Positions 54,401 through 63,854 of a DNA stretch of 64,000 bases are shown piece by piece. Position numbers and translations under genes: made by a program. The stretch comes from Membranipora membranacea (Eukaryota > Bryozoa > Gymnolaemata > Cheilostomatida > Membraniporidae): assembly GCA_914767715.1 (NCBI GenBank), contig OU612067.1, forward strand, positions 19,845,001 through 19,909,000, read 5' to 3'. Under the pieces are notes generated by a model. That model was not told where the DNA came from. It was given only the letters and a program-made list of their open reading frames with translations, and made no database searches. Position 1 is the first letter of the stretch; each line of letters starts with the position of its first letter.

Positions 54401-55052
54401 GCCCGTCTCAGCTGAGTTTATGTTGTTAATAAGATGCTTGTCGCTCAACCTTATTTGTATTAGCTTAGAATTAGTGGTAACGAAGCAGTTGATGTTTAGC
54501 TCGTCAATGAGTAAGGCCCTGGGGGGAGATGTAAGTTGTATCAATGTAGTAACTTTATCCTGCTCTAGGTCTAACACCCTTACAGCGTTGTTGCTTGAGT
54601 CAGTGACATACAATAGATGACTACTTTTTTGGTTGCTAGCTATTTGGGTAGGACTGCTAAAGCGTGAGTCCTCCAGATTACTATTATTGTATCCCCCTCC
54701 TACTGCGCCACAAAGGCCGGCAAGTACAGAAGTTTGGTTGGTGGCACAATCTATGGACCTTATGCAATTGTTGTCCTTGTCCACGACAGTTATATGGGTC
54801 ATGTTATGTTTAGTAAAACCAGTAACCTGAGAGAATCGAGCATCGCTGCCGATTCCCTCTCTATACAGTACCGCTGATGCCTCAGGTGGCTCATTATAAC
54901 CTGCTATTGTAGAAGTTACTTTTGTAAATCTATCAAAGGTTTTCAGAGTAGCACCATCTGCGAAGATTAGCTGGTTTGAGTCCGTGACATCTATTTCCAG
55001 ATGCCAGACTCTTAACTCTACATCCGGCTGATCCTCAAACGGAGACATAGAC
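47980..55052 (-). CDS. NHL-propeller transmembrane receptor-like protein, left copy (5' exon missing)
   Basis: Exons 54097-55052, 53039-53182, 52317-52482, 50137-50195, 48725-48872 and 47980-48457 join with matching phases (1, 1, 2, 1, 2) to about 650 residues, lacking only the N-terminal exon. Order: a six-bladed NHL propeller, a Pro/Gly-rich stalk, one transmembrane helix and about 250 cytoplasmic residues rich in Tyr, Ser and acid. Tail Tyr contexts include EDYINRN (a YxN Grb2-type site), EEYNEI, ETYFEV, TRYGLL and FGYIDF. NHL propellers bind proteins, peptides or RNA; here the position outside a helix suggests ligand or cell-cell binding. I know no named protein with this order. Confidence 0.8.
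48725..48872 (-). CDS. NHL gene left copy, tail exon 2
   Basis: Contains YRRGSEEYNEIDETYFEV and SDSDSTARTPPGK. Two Tyr-based motifs lie seven residues apart, too close for a standard ITAM. Confidence 0.88.
49641..49692. repeat. palindrome family P, copy 3
   Basis: Arms AGAGACTTTAGATA and TATCTAAATAGTCTCT with outer TAATATTACC / GATATTAC. The right-copy counterpart is at 60,772, so this copy predates the duplication. Confidence 0.75.
50137..50195 (-). CDS. NHL gene left copy, tail exon 1
   Basis: Fifty-nine bases encoding RQVQQPYIEDYINRNAAKQG. The right copy has RQIDNHHIEGYINRNAAKQG: the first Tyr is lost and the YIN site is kept. Confidence 0.88.
50842..51332. repeat. MITE with about 170-bp terminal inverted repeats
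   Basis: Left arm contains AATAAACCTAGACCGGACAC, GAGGCACTGAGACA, GGAAGGTGTAGAAG and CTATCATTGATTTACTGTCC; the right arm holds each in reverse complement (for example GGACACCATATAC read backwards, GATCGGATTTTGA). It is absent from the matching intron of the right copy. Confidence 0.82.
51488..51524. repeat. perfect hairpin
   Basis: AGTGATGTCTAGGATATT and AATATCCTAGACATCACT are perfect complements. The right copy near 62,700 keeps only TGTGGTCTAGGATATTTGAC, so one arm is missing there. Confidence 0.8.
52317..52482 (-). CDS. NHL gene left copy, transmembrane exon
   Basis: SQDHLASVKQTK, then VIIVSVIVVGVVLVVAIVAA and VFLLYKR: one helix with a positive stop-transfer. 166 bases, phase 1 to phase 2. 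The right-copy exon (63,506-63,671) is the same length and differs at about 7 of 56 residues. Confidence 0.9.
53039..53182 (-). CDS. NHL gene, proline-rich stalk exon
   Basis: Encodes RRPPPPPCKGQKGRPPRPP, then SPGDGRPPRPGDGRPDGP and PPPPPQTPPMC. The GDGRP unit is repeated, and short Gly-X-Y runs recall collagen but are too irregular for a triple helix. Phase 1 both ends; donor CAAA|GTAAAC. Confidence 0.75.
54097..55052 (-). CDS. NHL gene, propeller exon
   Basis: A single 956-base exon. Repeated NHL strands are clear: DARFSQVTGFTKHNMTHITV with DKDNNCIRSID; SRFSSPTQIASNQ with LYVTDSSNNAVRVLDLEQ; ISKPGGITQLHQRILLIAEM with GNNRLRVVDL; and CHMDNPTAAIVMS with GTRSSNMRVLDM. With one blade before and one degenerate blade between, six blades can be counted. 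The first Met in the exon follows the acceptor (TTTTTGCAG) by four bases, but the exon begins in phase 2, so it is internal. Confidence 0.87.
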
Positions 55053-55528
55053 CTGCAAAAACCATTATAAAATAGTTACATTGCCGTGACTCATGTACGG
55101 GTTTGTAAATCTCAACAATTTCATAAATTGAGTAATAGTCACCAAACAGGACAATGCATCAAGTGACAGAATTGACAATAATCTGTATAAATGATGAAAC
55201 AGCAGAATATTGAAAATAAATCATCATGGCAACTGAATTCTTGCTAAGCTAAACATGAATTTTGTGTGGCCCATGCCCCATATATCTCTTTTATCAACAA
55301 AAAATCTTACCCATCATAAAGCGGAGTATAGATGGCATGCTCCTGTCCGACAACGGAACTCACCAAAACCTACAAGACATGAAACATCTATTCCTGATCT
55401 CGAAAATAATTTTCCTTTTAATCTTATTTCAGGTCAATTGAGACAATTATGTATTTGGATTGACAGCATTACTGGTCAAACAGCAATGTTTGTTTTATTT
55501 TATTTCTCTTTTGTCTGACAAGTTAGTC

Positions 55529-55792
55529 TACTGCTGACACAGCTGGGCTTTGCTGAGCTAATCTAGCTAGCTGAGATCCAACATTTTTATTAGTGTTGGA
55601 TCTCAGCTAGATTTTAAAGGCACATGATTGGCCAACAACAACATTTGTCTAGGGAAGAAGATACTCCCAACATTTTGAGAGCTCATATAACTCCATTCAA
55701 AACTACTGGCTAGATGTTTTGATGCCACAACTCTCTGTTTAAACTTTTGACTGGTGGCTATGCTGGGCAAAGCCCAGCTGTGGCAGCAGTGC
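55529..55792. repeat. MITE with 27-bp terminal inverted repeats
   Basis: Ends TACTGCTGACACAGCTGGGC and GCCCAGCTGTGGCAGCAGTG. A second inverted pair, AGCTGAGATCCAACA / TGTTGGATCTCAGCT, lies just inside the left end. Confidence 0.8.
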
Positions 55793-56450
55793 TTTAAGTT
55801 TTAGGAAACTAAAAAAATTTGTGAGTAAAGTGGTGATTGGGCCCACATGCGCAATAGATAGTCAAGGCGCAAGGCAAATATGAGACACAGCAATAAATAT
55901 TAATCAAATTATGATGGAGAGAGGCCAAACCTCAATGCCAAGGTTGGTAAAGCTAGCGGCTATAAAAAAAGATGACAAAGCTAGGATATAGCTTGTTTGA
56001 CCTTTTCTCATAGCAGGACTCACCGAAATGTATATTAGCGTGAGACAATCCATCGCTTCTACTGTGTGTGAAGTATATATCCTTTATGAGCCATTTATCC
56101 CAAGCCCTAGCTAGTTAAGATCGCGGTGTGGACCTATGAATTGATTTTCGATAAATATCCGCAGCCTCGTTACATTCTCTGTGCACACCGACCTAATAAT
56201 CTTATACGACTGAATGCAAAAGGATCGGCTCAGCATGTAGGTGTATGCGGTGTAAGTGTCAACCGTTGACTGACTTCCTATGGTAGTAGATGTAAAATAC
56301 ATAACACAATAATGGTGATTAATTATAATTTCACTGAAGACTGAGGACCAATGATAGAGATGTGCCCCCTCCCGCAGTTTTAGTTACCTTGATTGATTGG
56401 TCATACATCCATGCAAGGTTATCATTAGTTTAGTTTAGTTAGTTTATTAT

Positions 56451-56513
56451 AGAGGCATTTCATTATCAACCACTTTCCCAACCAAAGGGAAAGAGGTTGA
56501 TAATGAAATTCTC
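56451..56513. repeat. hairpin family H, copy 3
   Basis: ATTTCATTATCAACCACTTT and AAAGAGGTTGATAATGAAAT are near-perfect complements with a short CCCAACCAAAGGG loop. Confidence 0.78.
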
Positions 56514-56778
56514 TGAACGCTTAAACTCGGTTATCATAGGCATCAGAGCTATTCTGTGACAAGTATTGCAGCTCTATGCCCATATAAGGCAACACATCAC
56601 AGTAGATGATGGACTGCATGCAGCTAGGCGTCAAGAATGATAGTTTTTAACTGAAAGTATGGCTCTTTATTATTATTTGATTCTCTCAGAGGCCTGACTC
56701 TGCAATATGTTTCTAGGACGTTTATGGGTGATGATATGATGGAGCAGTTCCCACGTGATCAGGAACACACGTTTATTC

Positions 56779-56820
56779 ACGCACCATCATGTCCATATTC
56801 GCGCACCATCATGTCCAATT
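56779..56820. repeat. two-copy direct repeat
   Basis: CGCACCATCATGTCCA occurs twice about 22 bases apart. Confidence 0.65.
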
Positions 56821-58164
56821 CGGAGTAATTTGGTGTTTTAATAATGACAAAAACAATTCATTATAAATTTTTGTATGTATCATCGGAACGCTCTCAGCAT
56901 TAAGAGCATCGAAAAATAATTCTAAATTGCATCACTGGCCATGACACATTTTAGGTATTATGGTGATAGGATTAAAATTTTTGGAACAATTTTCGACCTG
57001 AAGGGTAGAGTTCCCACAAAGAAAGAAGTCCACTTAGACCGCACTGGTTAAACTGTTTCTATTTTCAAGTCGGGTCATGATAAAAAATGACTGCTAAGAT
57101 CATGTCACCCCAGGAAGTAAATATTGGAGTCGACATTGTTCTTTTTGTTATGACGCAATAGCCATAAAAGTCATACCCTAGCATAACGTAATCATTTATA
57201 CATCTTATTTGCTTTCCTGCACTGCTCAGTTCAATAAAGTTCATATTATTATTATTATTATTAAGCGGTTTAAGCCGTAGCTTTGAATTGTCTTTGCCTC
57301 ATATCACAATTCTCATAGAAAGGTTAGGAGAAGCTCAGATCAAGTTTTATCTAACCTGCCCTAATTTGGTTGCTTCCTTCTAAGATTGGCTTTACTAGTA
57401 ATATGGAAACAACTTGAAATTGCAAGCAAACTGGACCAAACGTGATCTAGATTCTAGACGCTGAGCGTTACTACATGTGGGGACAACTCCAAATATATTC
57501 AATTCAATACATATTCTTAAATTAAGATTTGGGTATTGCTGGACCTGTCATATGGTAGGGGAGCCGATAAGAGTAAGACTAGTCATCTGACTTGACATTG
57601 GGTAGCTCAGATGGCTGAAGAGCCTCAGTTGGAACTTCTCTGCAGTCCACTGACTATTTGGTTTTAAAATCAACGGTGTGCTTAATCCTCCATGCAAACA
57701 GAAAGAAACTTGATGCTATGATTGCTTACAGCCCCATGTTGCCACACATTTGTCAAAAATGTGGCATTCTTCTGATACGGCGTTTTAAGTTTTATTGACA
57801 TTGAAGCCAAACAATATTGTAAGAAAGTTCATACACAGCCAAATATTCTGATAGGACAGAGTAGTTAATGTTTGAGCTAAGTCTGAGATCAGGAAAATCT
57901 ATCTTTTGATTACGGAACAGTGACCACCATATCATTAGGCTAGTATTGATGACTTTATGTCATATTGAGTCTTTATATACTGATATTTGCAGACTCCATT
58001 TAGCCCTCTCATACCCCAACAGCTATAATTGTGGTTTATATTGATAAACAAATTTGTGTAGGAATAATGTTGAGGGATATGGCGTGAGCATAGGAGGTTA
58101 GATCGAGGTTTATTCGAACACTCACAAGTCATCCATTCTGATAACTCCTGAGGCTTCGCAAGCT

Positions 58165-58230
58165 CTATAAAGAGACAAGACTATAAAGAGGCAAGACTAT
58201 AAAGAGGCAAGACTATAAAGAAGCAAGACT
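58165..58230. repeat. 16-bp minisatellite
   Basis: Four tandem copies of CTATAAAGAGGCAAGA with single-base variants. Confidence 0.85.
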
Positions 58231-58334
58231 TTCTTGATAAATGGTTGCTAGGTAGTTCGCAAATAAGATTTAATGAGAAGGTATGTATATAGATGTTTTC
58301 AATCATAGTACTGTATGTATTAGCCTGTTTTGAC

Positions 58335-58385
58335 AAGCTTTGTTCGGTGGGGGGGGGGGTCCCTCCCCCCCACCGAACAAAGCTT
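58335..58385. repeat. palindrome with G and C runs
   Basis: AAGCTTTGTTCGGTGGGGG leads into eleven G, a TCCCTC centre and the reverse complement ending CACCGAACAAAGCTT. A half-copy lies at 7,536. Confidence 0.82.
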
Positions 58386-58636
58386 ATGGATGAGCATTTA
58401 TGTTTGTCTCCCTGTATTTCATTCGAGAAGACATTTAGCTAATGGAAGCCATGCTATGTCTCCGCATTTCATCTTAGAGATAAAAATACTAGATTGCTTC
58501 GATGAAGTTGAGGATATATATTCATTCTATAAATAATCAGAAAACCGAAATAAATCAATAATTCATCTTAATCAATAATGTAGGAGTTGCTGTTCCTTTC
58601 ATTTTGAGAAAACGACGAATTAGTATGTCCAAATCC

Positions 58637-59075
58637 TTAGGAATACTCATTGGCTACTTCAGCTTCTTGTTTGTGATGTGTTACATTAAAGTCGATGTAA
58701 CCAAACTCATCTGGTTTGGGTAACGCCAGTGTGTTCGCACAATCGGTATTTTTATCAGAGGGGCGACTCTCTGAATCGACTTCTGAGGGGCTGCACTCTG
58801 AATCTTTTTCTGAGGGGCCGCTCTTTAAGTCTTTATCTGTGGCAGTGAATTCTGAATTTCTTATTGAGGGGATGCGTGGCCGATGCGTATCAGCGTATCC
58901 ATCATCATGTTGTGGAGATTCATTTCTTACTTCCTCTTTGGGAGAGCTGAGAATTCCATTGTCACTAGACCTTCTGTTGGTCAAATCTGATGTGGCGTAG
59001 TTATACTTATGGGCATCTTCAACATGTTCACCTTCTGCAGTTGGTCGATGTGGTAGCGGGCCATATCTAGTTGAT
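58637..59075 (-). CDS. NHL gene right copy, last exon
   Basis: STRYGPLPHRPTA, RRSSDNGILSSPKEE (Asn in place of the degron Ser), four diverged 9-residue acidic repeats, KPDEFGYIDFNVT and a short end ANEYS. Starts in phase 2 context like the left copy. Confidence 0.9.
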
Positions 59076-62000
59076 CTACAAATATGAAGTTTATAATTTT
59101 GCCACATTAATATCAAGGCACCGCAGGGTATGCCAACAGCTCTTTTGTCAGATATGCTATGTAGTTTTTGTGTCACACTACATTTTTGAAATTTTTTCTT
59201 TTAATCATTTAACAACTACTCCATTATAAACCCCATGGTTTCTGCGAGGTACAATACCTCTATTTGTTTCCCCATTGTGTTATATATGAATAATGCTGTC
59301 TTACTAACTCCAAAAGCCTGTTTCAAAACGTGATACTCACCATGAATTACCACTCAAAATGTAGCTCTAAACCTGTATTTTAATATATATCATTTCTGTC
59401 AAAATCTTACCACTGAAAACTTTTTTACGGGCCTGGAAAGAGCACCAATCGAAATTTCCCCCATTTTTACTGCACATTTCCATTGCCAACAATACATGGA
59501 CACCATCGAAGGCTATAAATGCATTATGCTTTAGATTTTATATGATTTTATTTTTCGAATTTCAATTCTTTACACATTTGAAAATATTTCCATACTATTC
59601 TTCAACTCACCAATGCAATAGCTCGGCTTTTCCAGCTTGTTTTTGATCAAATTTGTAATTTATTTTCCTTCGAGCAGTGGTTCAACAGGCCCATCATTGG
59701 TCAAATAGGATTGTTGTACCCGAGAGTTTCAATAAAATCTCATCTTATCTTATCATGCAAACACCTTCCTCACTCATCACATAATCTGATGGTTTGACAT
59801 TAGCTGCTTCTGTGAGTGGCATGCGAGACAACGTCTAAAGGCATAAAGTGACATTGACAACTGACAATTTCCTGGTATGCCTGTCATAACTTTTACTGTC
59901 AGAATTCTGAAAGATTTGTGGGGGGAGGGGTTGTGAGTCCCCACAAAATCAGGTATTTATTGGTTAAACTTTATGTAAATACGCACAGCCAAGAATGTCT
60001 TACCTTTTTCCTGGTGGAGTTCTGCCAGTTGAGTCTGAATCGCTTATCTCTCCCACCTCAAAGTATGTCTCGTCGATTTCATTATACGCTCCACTGCCTC
60101 TTCTATACTCTCCATGTATTTGGCCTGCATACTGCTGCTTAGGCTTGCATTTTCCTAAAATATCGTCACTCACGCATAAGTTTCTAGGTCTAAATTAAAG
60201 GGCAACCAAGGTTTCAAACAACTTCTCATTGATGGCCATTGATTAATAGCAGATTGCACCTTCTGCATGGGGAAAAAGACAAAATATAATTCGGATGATT
60301 ATTCAGCCAGAATTCTTGTGAAACATTTCTTCCATCAGGTACTCAAACTCAGCTAAAAGAGAATACCACATAGCAGTTTCCTGTTCCTGTTATTATTTAG
60401 CCTGTGCTCTATAATTATTACAGCAAAGTCTTGGAACCTCCCCTAAACTGAAGTGTTACCCAGCTTAGAGTCAGCAACTACTTTGAGTTTTGCATCGCGT
60501 AATGCACAAAGCTGATGCTGCCCAGCACATTATTTGCTACCCATTAATGCATTGCTGCGAAACTTTAGTTGCCCTTTAAAGGCTATAGAATACATACTTT
60601 TTCTCCATAGGTATCTGTAGATAACCAGTTTTTCAAGCATTTGTCGTAATGATAGTGATGCCAAAAAAGTTGGTCTCTATGATCTATAGACATCACTATG
60701 GCCTATACATGATCTATAAATATTTACAGGCTATAGATGTCTATGGGCTATCAATATCTATGATCTATCTTTATAGAGACTTTAGGTAAATTATCTATCG
60801 TCTCTGATATTGCTTAATAGACAGTTTTCTCAGCTCTTATTTATGCCTCAATTCGGAGTTGTCCTCTCTCCAGTTTGGTACTTTTAACCCACACCGCATA
60901 GGAAAAACCTGTTGAAAGAGGGTTATATTGAAAACCGCTTATGTTAGGAAAAAAATTATTTTTGATTCAGCGTCTGCACCATTGAAAACTCATATGGACA
61001 TAGTTTGGGAAATAATTTTAGTATTTGGATAGTCAATTATAGCTTTTTCTGCCTGTTTTGCGGACAATTTGGTAGAATCTTTCATGAATTTCGTCACTAA
61101 AATTAAGATTTATCAACATTCAAGCCTCCAATGATTTGGAAACCCTGTCTCACAGTGTTTTCAATGGTGCAGACTCTGAATCAAAAATAATTTTTATCCT
61201 TACATAGGCGGTTTTTCCTATGCGGCGTGGGTTAAAAGTACCAAACTGGAAGGGGGACAACTCCGAATTGAGGCATAAATAAGAGCTCAGAAAACTGTCT
61301 ATATAAGTTGTGTTGTAAAGTAACATCGCCTGTAAACATTTGTATGACACAATCCTGCTTCCAGGAAGTGACAAATGACTAAATATCTTATTTGATAGAT
61401 ATGACCACCATCATAAGCTGATTTCCTCCTCTATATTAGTCAATTAAGGGTCTAAAGCTAGCAGTTTTACTCATTTTTAAATAAATTAGCTGGTGATTAT
61501 TAGATAATCCGATAATCTGATTTTACATAAAAACTGCCTCAATCAACAATAATTGAAATTTATGTGTTGAAATAAAGGATAAGAATTTGGATGAAAGGTA
61601 ATCTTCTTATACAAAGAGTAATTGAGAAACATCGGTGTGATCCGTATATTCAGACATTATCGACAAATCGACCTTACATACTGGTTTCATATGTAGGTGA
61701 AACTTATTGTGTTCAATGAAATACCTTATACTTATTTGTAACTTATCATGAACTTACTTTACTTGTTGCTCAACATACCTTGTTTGGCAGCGTTCCTATT
61801 TATGTATCCTTCAATGTGATGATTATCAATTTGCCTCCTAGAAAAAGAGATTAACAAAATAATGACATAACCATAGACATGTGTGTTTTGTCTATGGACA
61901 TAACTTCAAGTTTTACATCGTATACTACTAGAACCACAGATTCATCAAAAAACCTTGAACACATGGCAAGACCAAGTCAGGTACAGGAATGACGTAGTTA

Positions 62001-63671
62001 TCAGGTTCGCAGTGTGTTTGATGAGTTGTCTATCGAGATCATTGTTTACTGATTAGCTATGGTTATTGAGATATATAGGAAGGTTTAACATTCTTAAGGC
62101 TTGTGACACATGGAACATATCCTGTTTCAAGGTTTGCTGGCACGGGCGACCTGAGTCTTTGTATCACAATGGTTTACGCATAAATAATGCGATGTAACCT
62201 CCCGCCAACATTCTTTTTGTCAAGGTCAATGGAACATAACTAAGGGATTGCTGATTCTCAAAGCAAACAGTCGGCAAAATATGCATGTCTCAAGTTTGCA
62301 TGTATTTTACTTGTATTTTGGGAAAAGCAAAACCTACTTTCTGAAAAAAGAACATTTCGGTAATGTCTAAAAGAAACTACTATAAAACCTTGTAATGAAG
62401 TCGCCAGACTTTCAAATGAAGGTGGCTTGTAAAATGATATGTGTAGTCCATGAATAGACACGGCTTTCATTTGTGAAGGATGTTTTCATCTTTTTGGCCA
62501 TAGATTTTGATTGTGATTTGTTAGTGTGTGGTGATTTGTTAGTGTGTAGTGACTTTTAAGTGTGTGATGACTTTTAAGTGTGTGATGACTTTGAAGTGTG
62601 TGATGACTTTGTTTAAAAGAGGAGACAGATAATGTTTGAAAACACAAGTGTTCACTTATAAGTCCGGTGACTTTATGGTGAGGTTTGATGGTACCGAAGG
62701 TGTGGTCTAGGATATTTGACCTTGGCCTGACAATTCACTTGTCAATGGTTTCAGCCCAATACAGCAAATATCAGTTTAAATTTTTATTGTCCAGCTTTAT
62801 GGTTTTTAAAATCTTCCTAATGGGTTTTATGGGAGTCTATTTTTTTCCCTCGGTGACATTGCCAGGGGATTGCCACATGTAACTGTTTAAAATTGAAATG
62901 ACGCAGATGTCTCACGTTTATCTAGATTAAGTTGGGCTTTGTTGATAATCCGACATTACTGTGATCATTTGGATGCACACTTACTTGCGGATTGAAATCA
63001 TTTATGTGGGCCTAGGTATTGTCAAAATTTAACTAATATGTTCCATCATGACCCGTCACCTCAGGCCTAATCTTACTTCATATAGCCTAGGGTCCAATAA
63101 TACACATTTTATGACCTTTTGTCAATATTATGAATGACAGCCCTTATTCAAAACGAAAGAAATTCTGGCTGACATTTTCTTCACTACTTGGCAGTGAATA
63201 TCTCTGCTCATGGGTATTTCCCAAACATGAGGCTACTCCTAGTATGCTTTGTCTATATGAGCAGTTATGTCAGAGAATTCTGAAACTTCAAATTCAATTT
63301 ATTTGAACCCGTCAGCCCTTCAATGATGCTCCATGTTGAATATTCCAAATTCGTTGACACTTTACCTCTAGAAAGAACATTAAGGGCCTTAGAGTCTGAG
63401 CCCCTGAAACTCTTGCCCCCCCCCCCCCCTGGCCTGACAGCATGTTAATGTCATCATTTGTGCTTTACTTTGCAAAGTATATATTTAGGTGATTTGATGT
63501 CCTACCTGAGTTTTTCTCTCTTGTAGAGAAGGAAGACTGCTGCCACTATGGCCACGACGAGCACGACTCCAACCACTATGACTGATACAATGATTACTTC
63601 AGTCTGCTTGACGGACGCAAGATGATCTTGAGAATTTGTCGGGTCAACGGAAGTTGGGCCGCTATCGATAA
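58637..63671 (-). CDS. NHL-type receptor paralogue, right copy (ectodomain outside window)
   Basis: Exons 63506-63671, 61779-61837, 60004-60154 and 58637-59075 reproduce the left gene's transmembrane and tail exons with the same phases; the first two have identical lengths to the left copy. The propeller and stalk exons must lie beyond 64,000, because the gene is on the minus strand. Intron sequence is also duplicated up to the right edge (63,855-64,000 matches 52,565-52,715), so the duplicated block is longer than 5 kb. Differences in the tail include loss of a DSGxxS degron and of two Tyr sites. An intact frame throughout suggests a working gene. Confidence 0.82.
59125..59755 (+). mobile_element. 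retroelement-like insertion (SINE or LINE 3' fragment)
   Basis: Interrupts homology between the two NHL copies and ends in AATAAAATCTCATCTTATC followed by another TTATC, the short-repeat tail typical of some non-LTR retroelements. Its two ends recur, fused, at 44,610-44,765. I see no reverse transcriptase. Confidence 0.55.
60004..60154 (-). CDS. NHL gene right copy, tail exon 2
   Basis: KCKPKQQYAGQ, YRRGSGAYNEIDETYFEV and SDSDSTGRTPPGK. One codon longer than the left exon (KQQYAGQ versus KPCAGQ). Confidence 0.9.
60199..60575. mobile_element. non-autonomous DNA element flanked by TTAA
   Basis: Ends AGGGCAACCAAGGTTTC and GAAACTTTAGTTGCCCT, flanked on both sides by TTAA (60,195-60,198 and 60,576-60,579). 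The matching left-copy position (about 48,907) reads straight through. TTAA target duplication is the piggyBac pattern; the terminal AGGG rather than CCC makes that family uncertain. Confidence 0.7.
60772..60812. repeat. palindrome family P, copy 4
   Basis: Eroded arms AGAGACTTTAG.TA and CTAT.GTCTCT, at the position equivalent to 49,641. Confidence 0.65.
60820..61299. mobile_element. TA-flanked MITE, about 480 bp
   Basis: Ends GACAGTTTTCTCAGCTCTTA and TAAGAGCTCAGAAAACTGTC begin terminal inverted repeats about 90 bases long (inner parts CAATTCGGAGTTGTC / GACAACTCCGAATTG). TA flanks at 60,818 and 61,300 fit Tc1/mariner-type insertion. Left copy lacks it. Confidence 0.83.
61779..61837 (-). CDS. 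NHL gene right copy, tail exon 1
   Basis: RQIDNHHIEGYINRNAAKQG in 59 bases, matching left exon 50,137-50,195 in length and phase. Confidence 0.88.
62514..62610. repeat. about 19-bp minisatellite in right copy
   Basis: Five tandem variants of GTGATGACTTTTAAGTGTGT. The left copy near 51,395 has a single GTGGTGACTTGTAAGTGTGT. Confidence 0.8.
63506..63671 (-). CDS. NHL gene right copy, transmembrane exon
   Basis: SQDHLASVKQTE then the same VIIVSVIVVGVVLVVAIVAA helix and VFLLYKREKLR; helix residues identical to the left copy. Confidence 0.9.
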
Positions 63672-63854
63672 CTGCTCAGGGAAGATAATAAACATAAATA
63701 AGGGTTGGTGTCTATGGGTATGATATCTATGTCTTATCAATGGCTATATAATCAATGACTGCTGAGTTTGCTAGTTAGTTGACTAGGTGATTAAGAAGCT
63801 AGCATGTTAGATTATAAGAGCGATTGATGCTTAACCTTAGGCTTAACCTGAGGC

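Larger units (their letters stand above)
55053..58636. other. 5' region of left NHL gene and 3' flank of right copy
   Basis: The unplaced first exon of the left NHL gene should be here. Candidates: an ATG at 55,378 (minus) with MSCRF ending in the required phase 2 at TTTTG|GTGAGT but no signal peptide; and an ATG near 56,073 reading MDCLTLIYIS before GTGAGT, more signal-like but phase 0. Also holds an MITE (55,529), hairpin H copy 3, a 16-bp minisatellite and a G/C palindrome. Confidence 0.4.
59076..63505. other. introns of NHL gene right copy
   Basis: Collinear with the left copy but carrying three insertions: a retroelement-like segment (59,125), a TTAA-flanked element (60,199) and a TA-flanked element (60,820), plus an expanded minisatellite at 62,514. 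No extra exons seen. Confidence 0.65.

Noticed and set aside
58716-59000. 94-codon plus-strand frame opposite the right NHL tail exon
   Set aside because: Antisense shadow; the same antisense frame is shorter in the left copy, whereas the sense frame is conserved in both.
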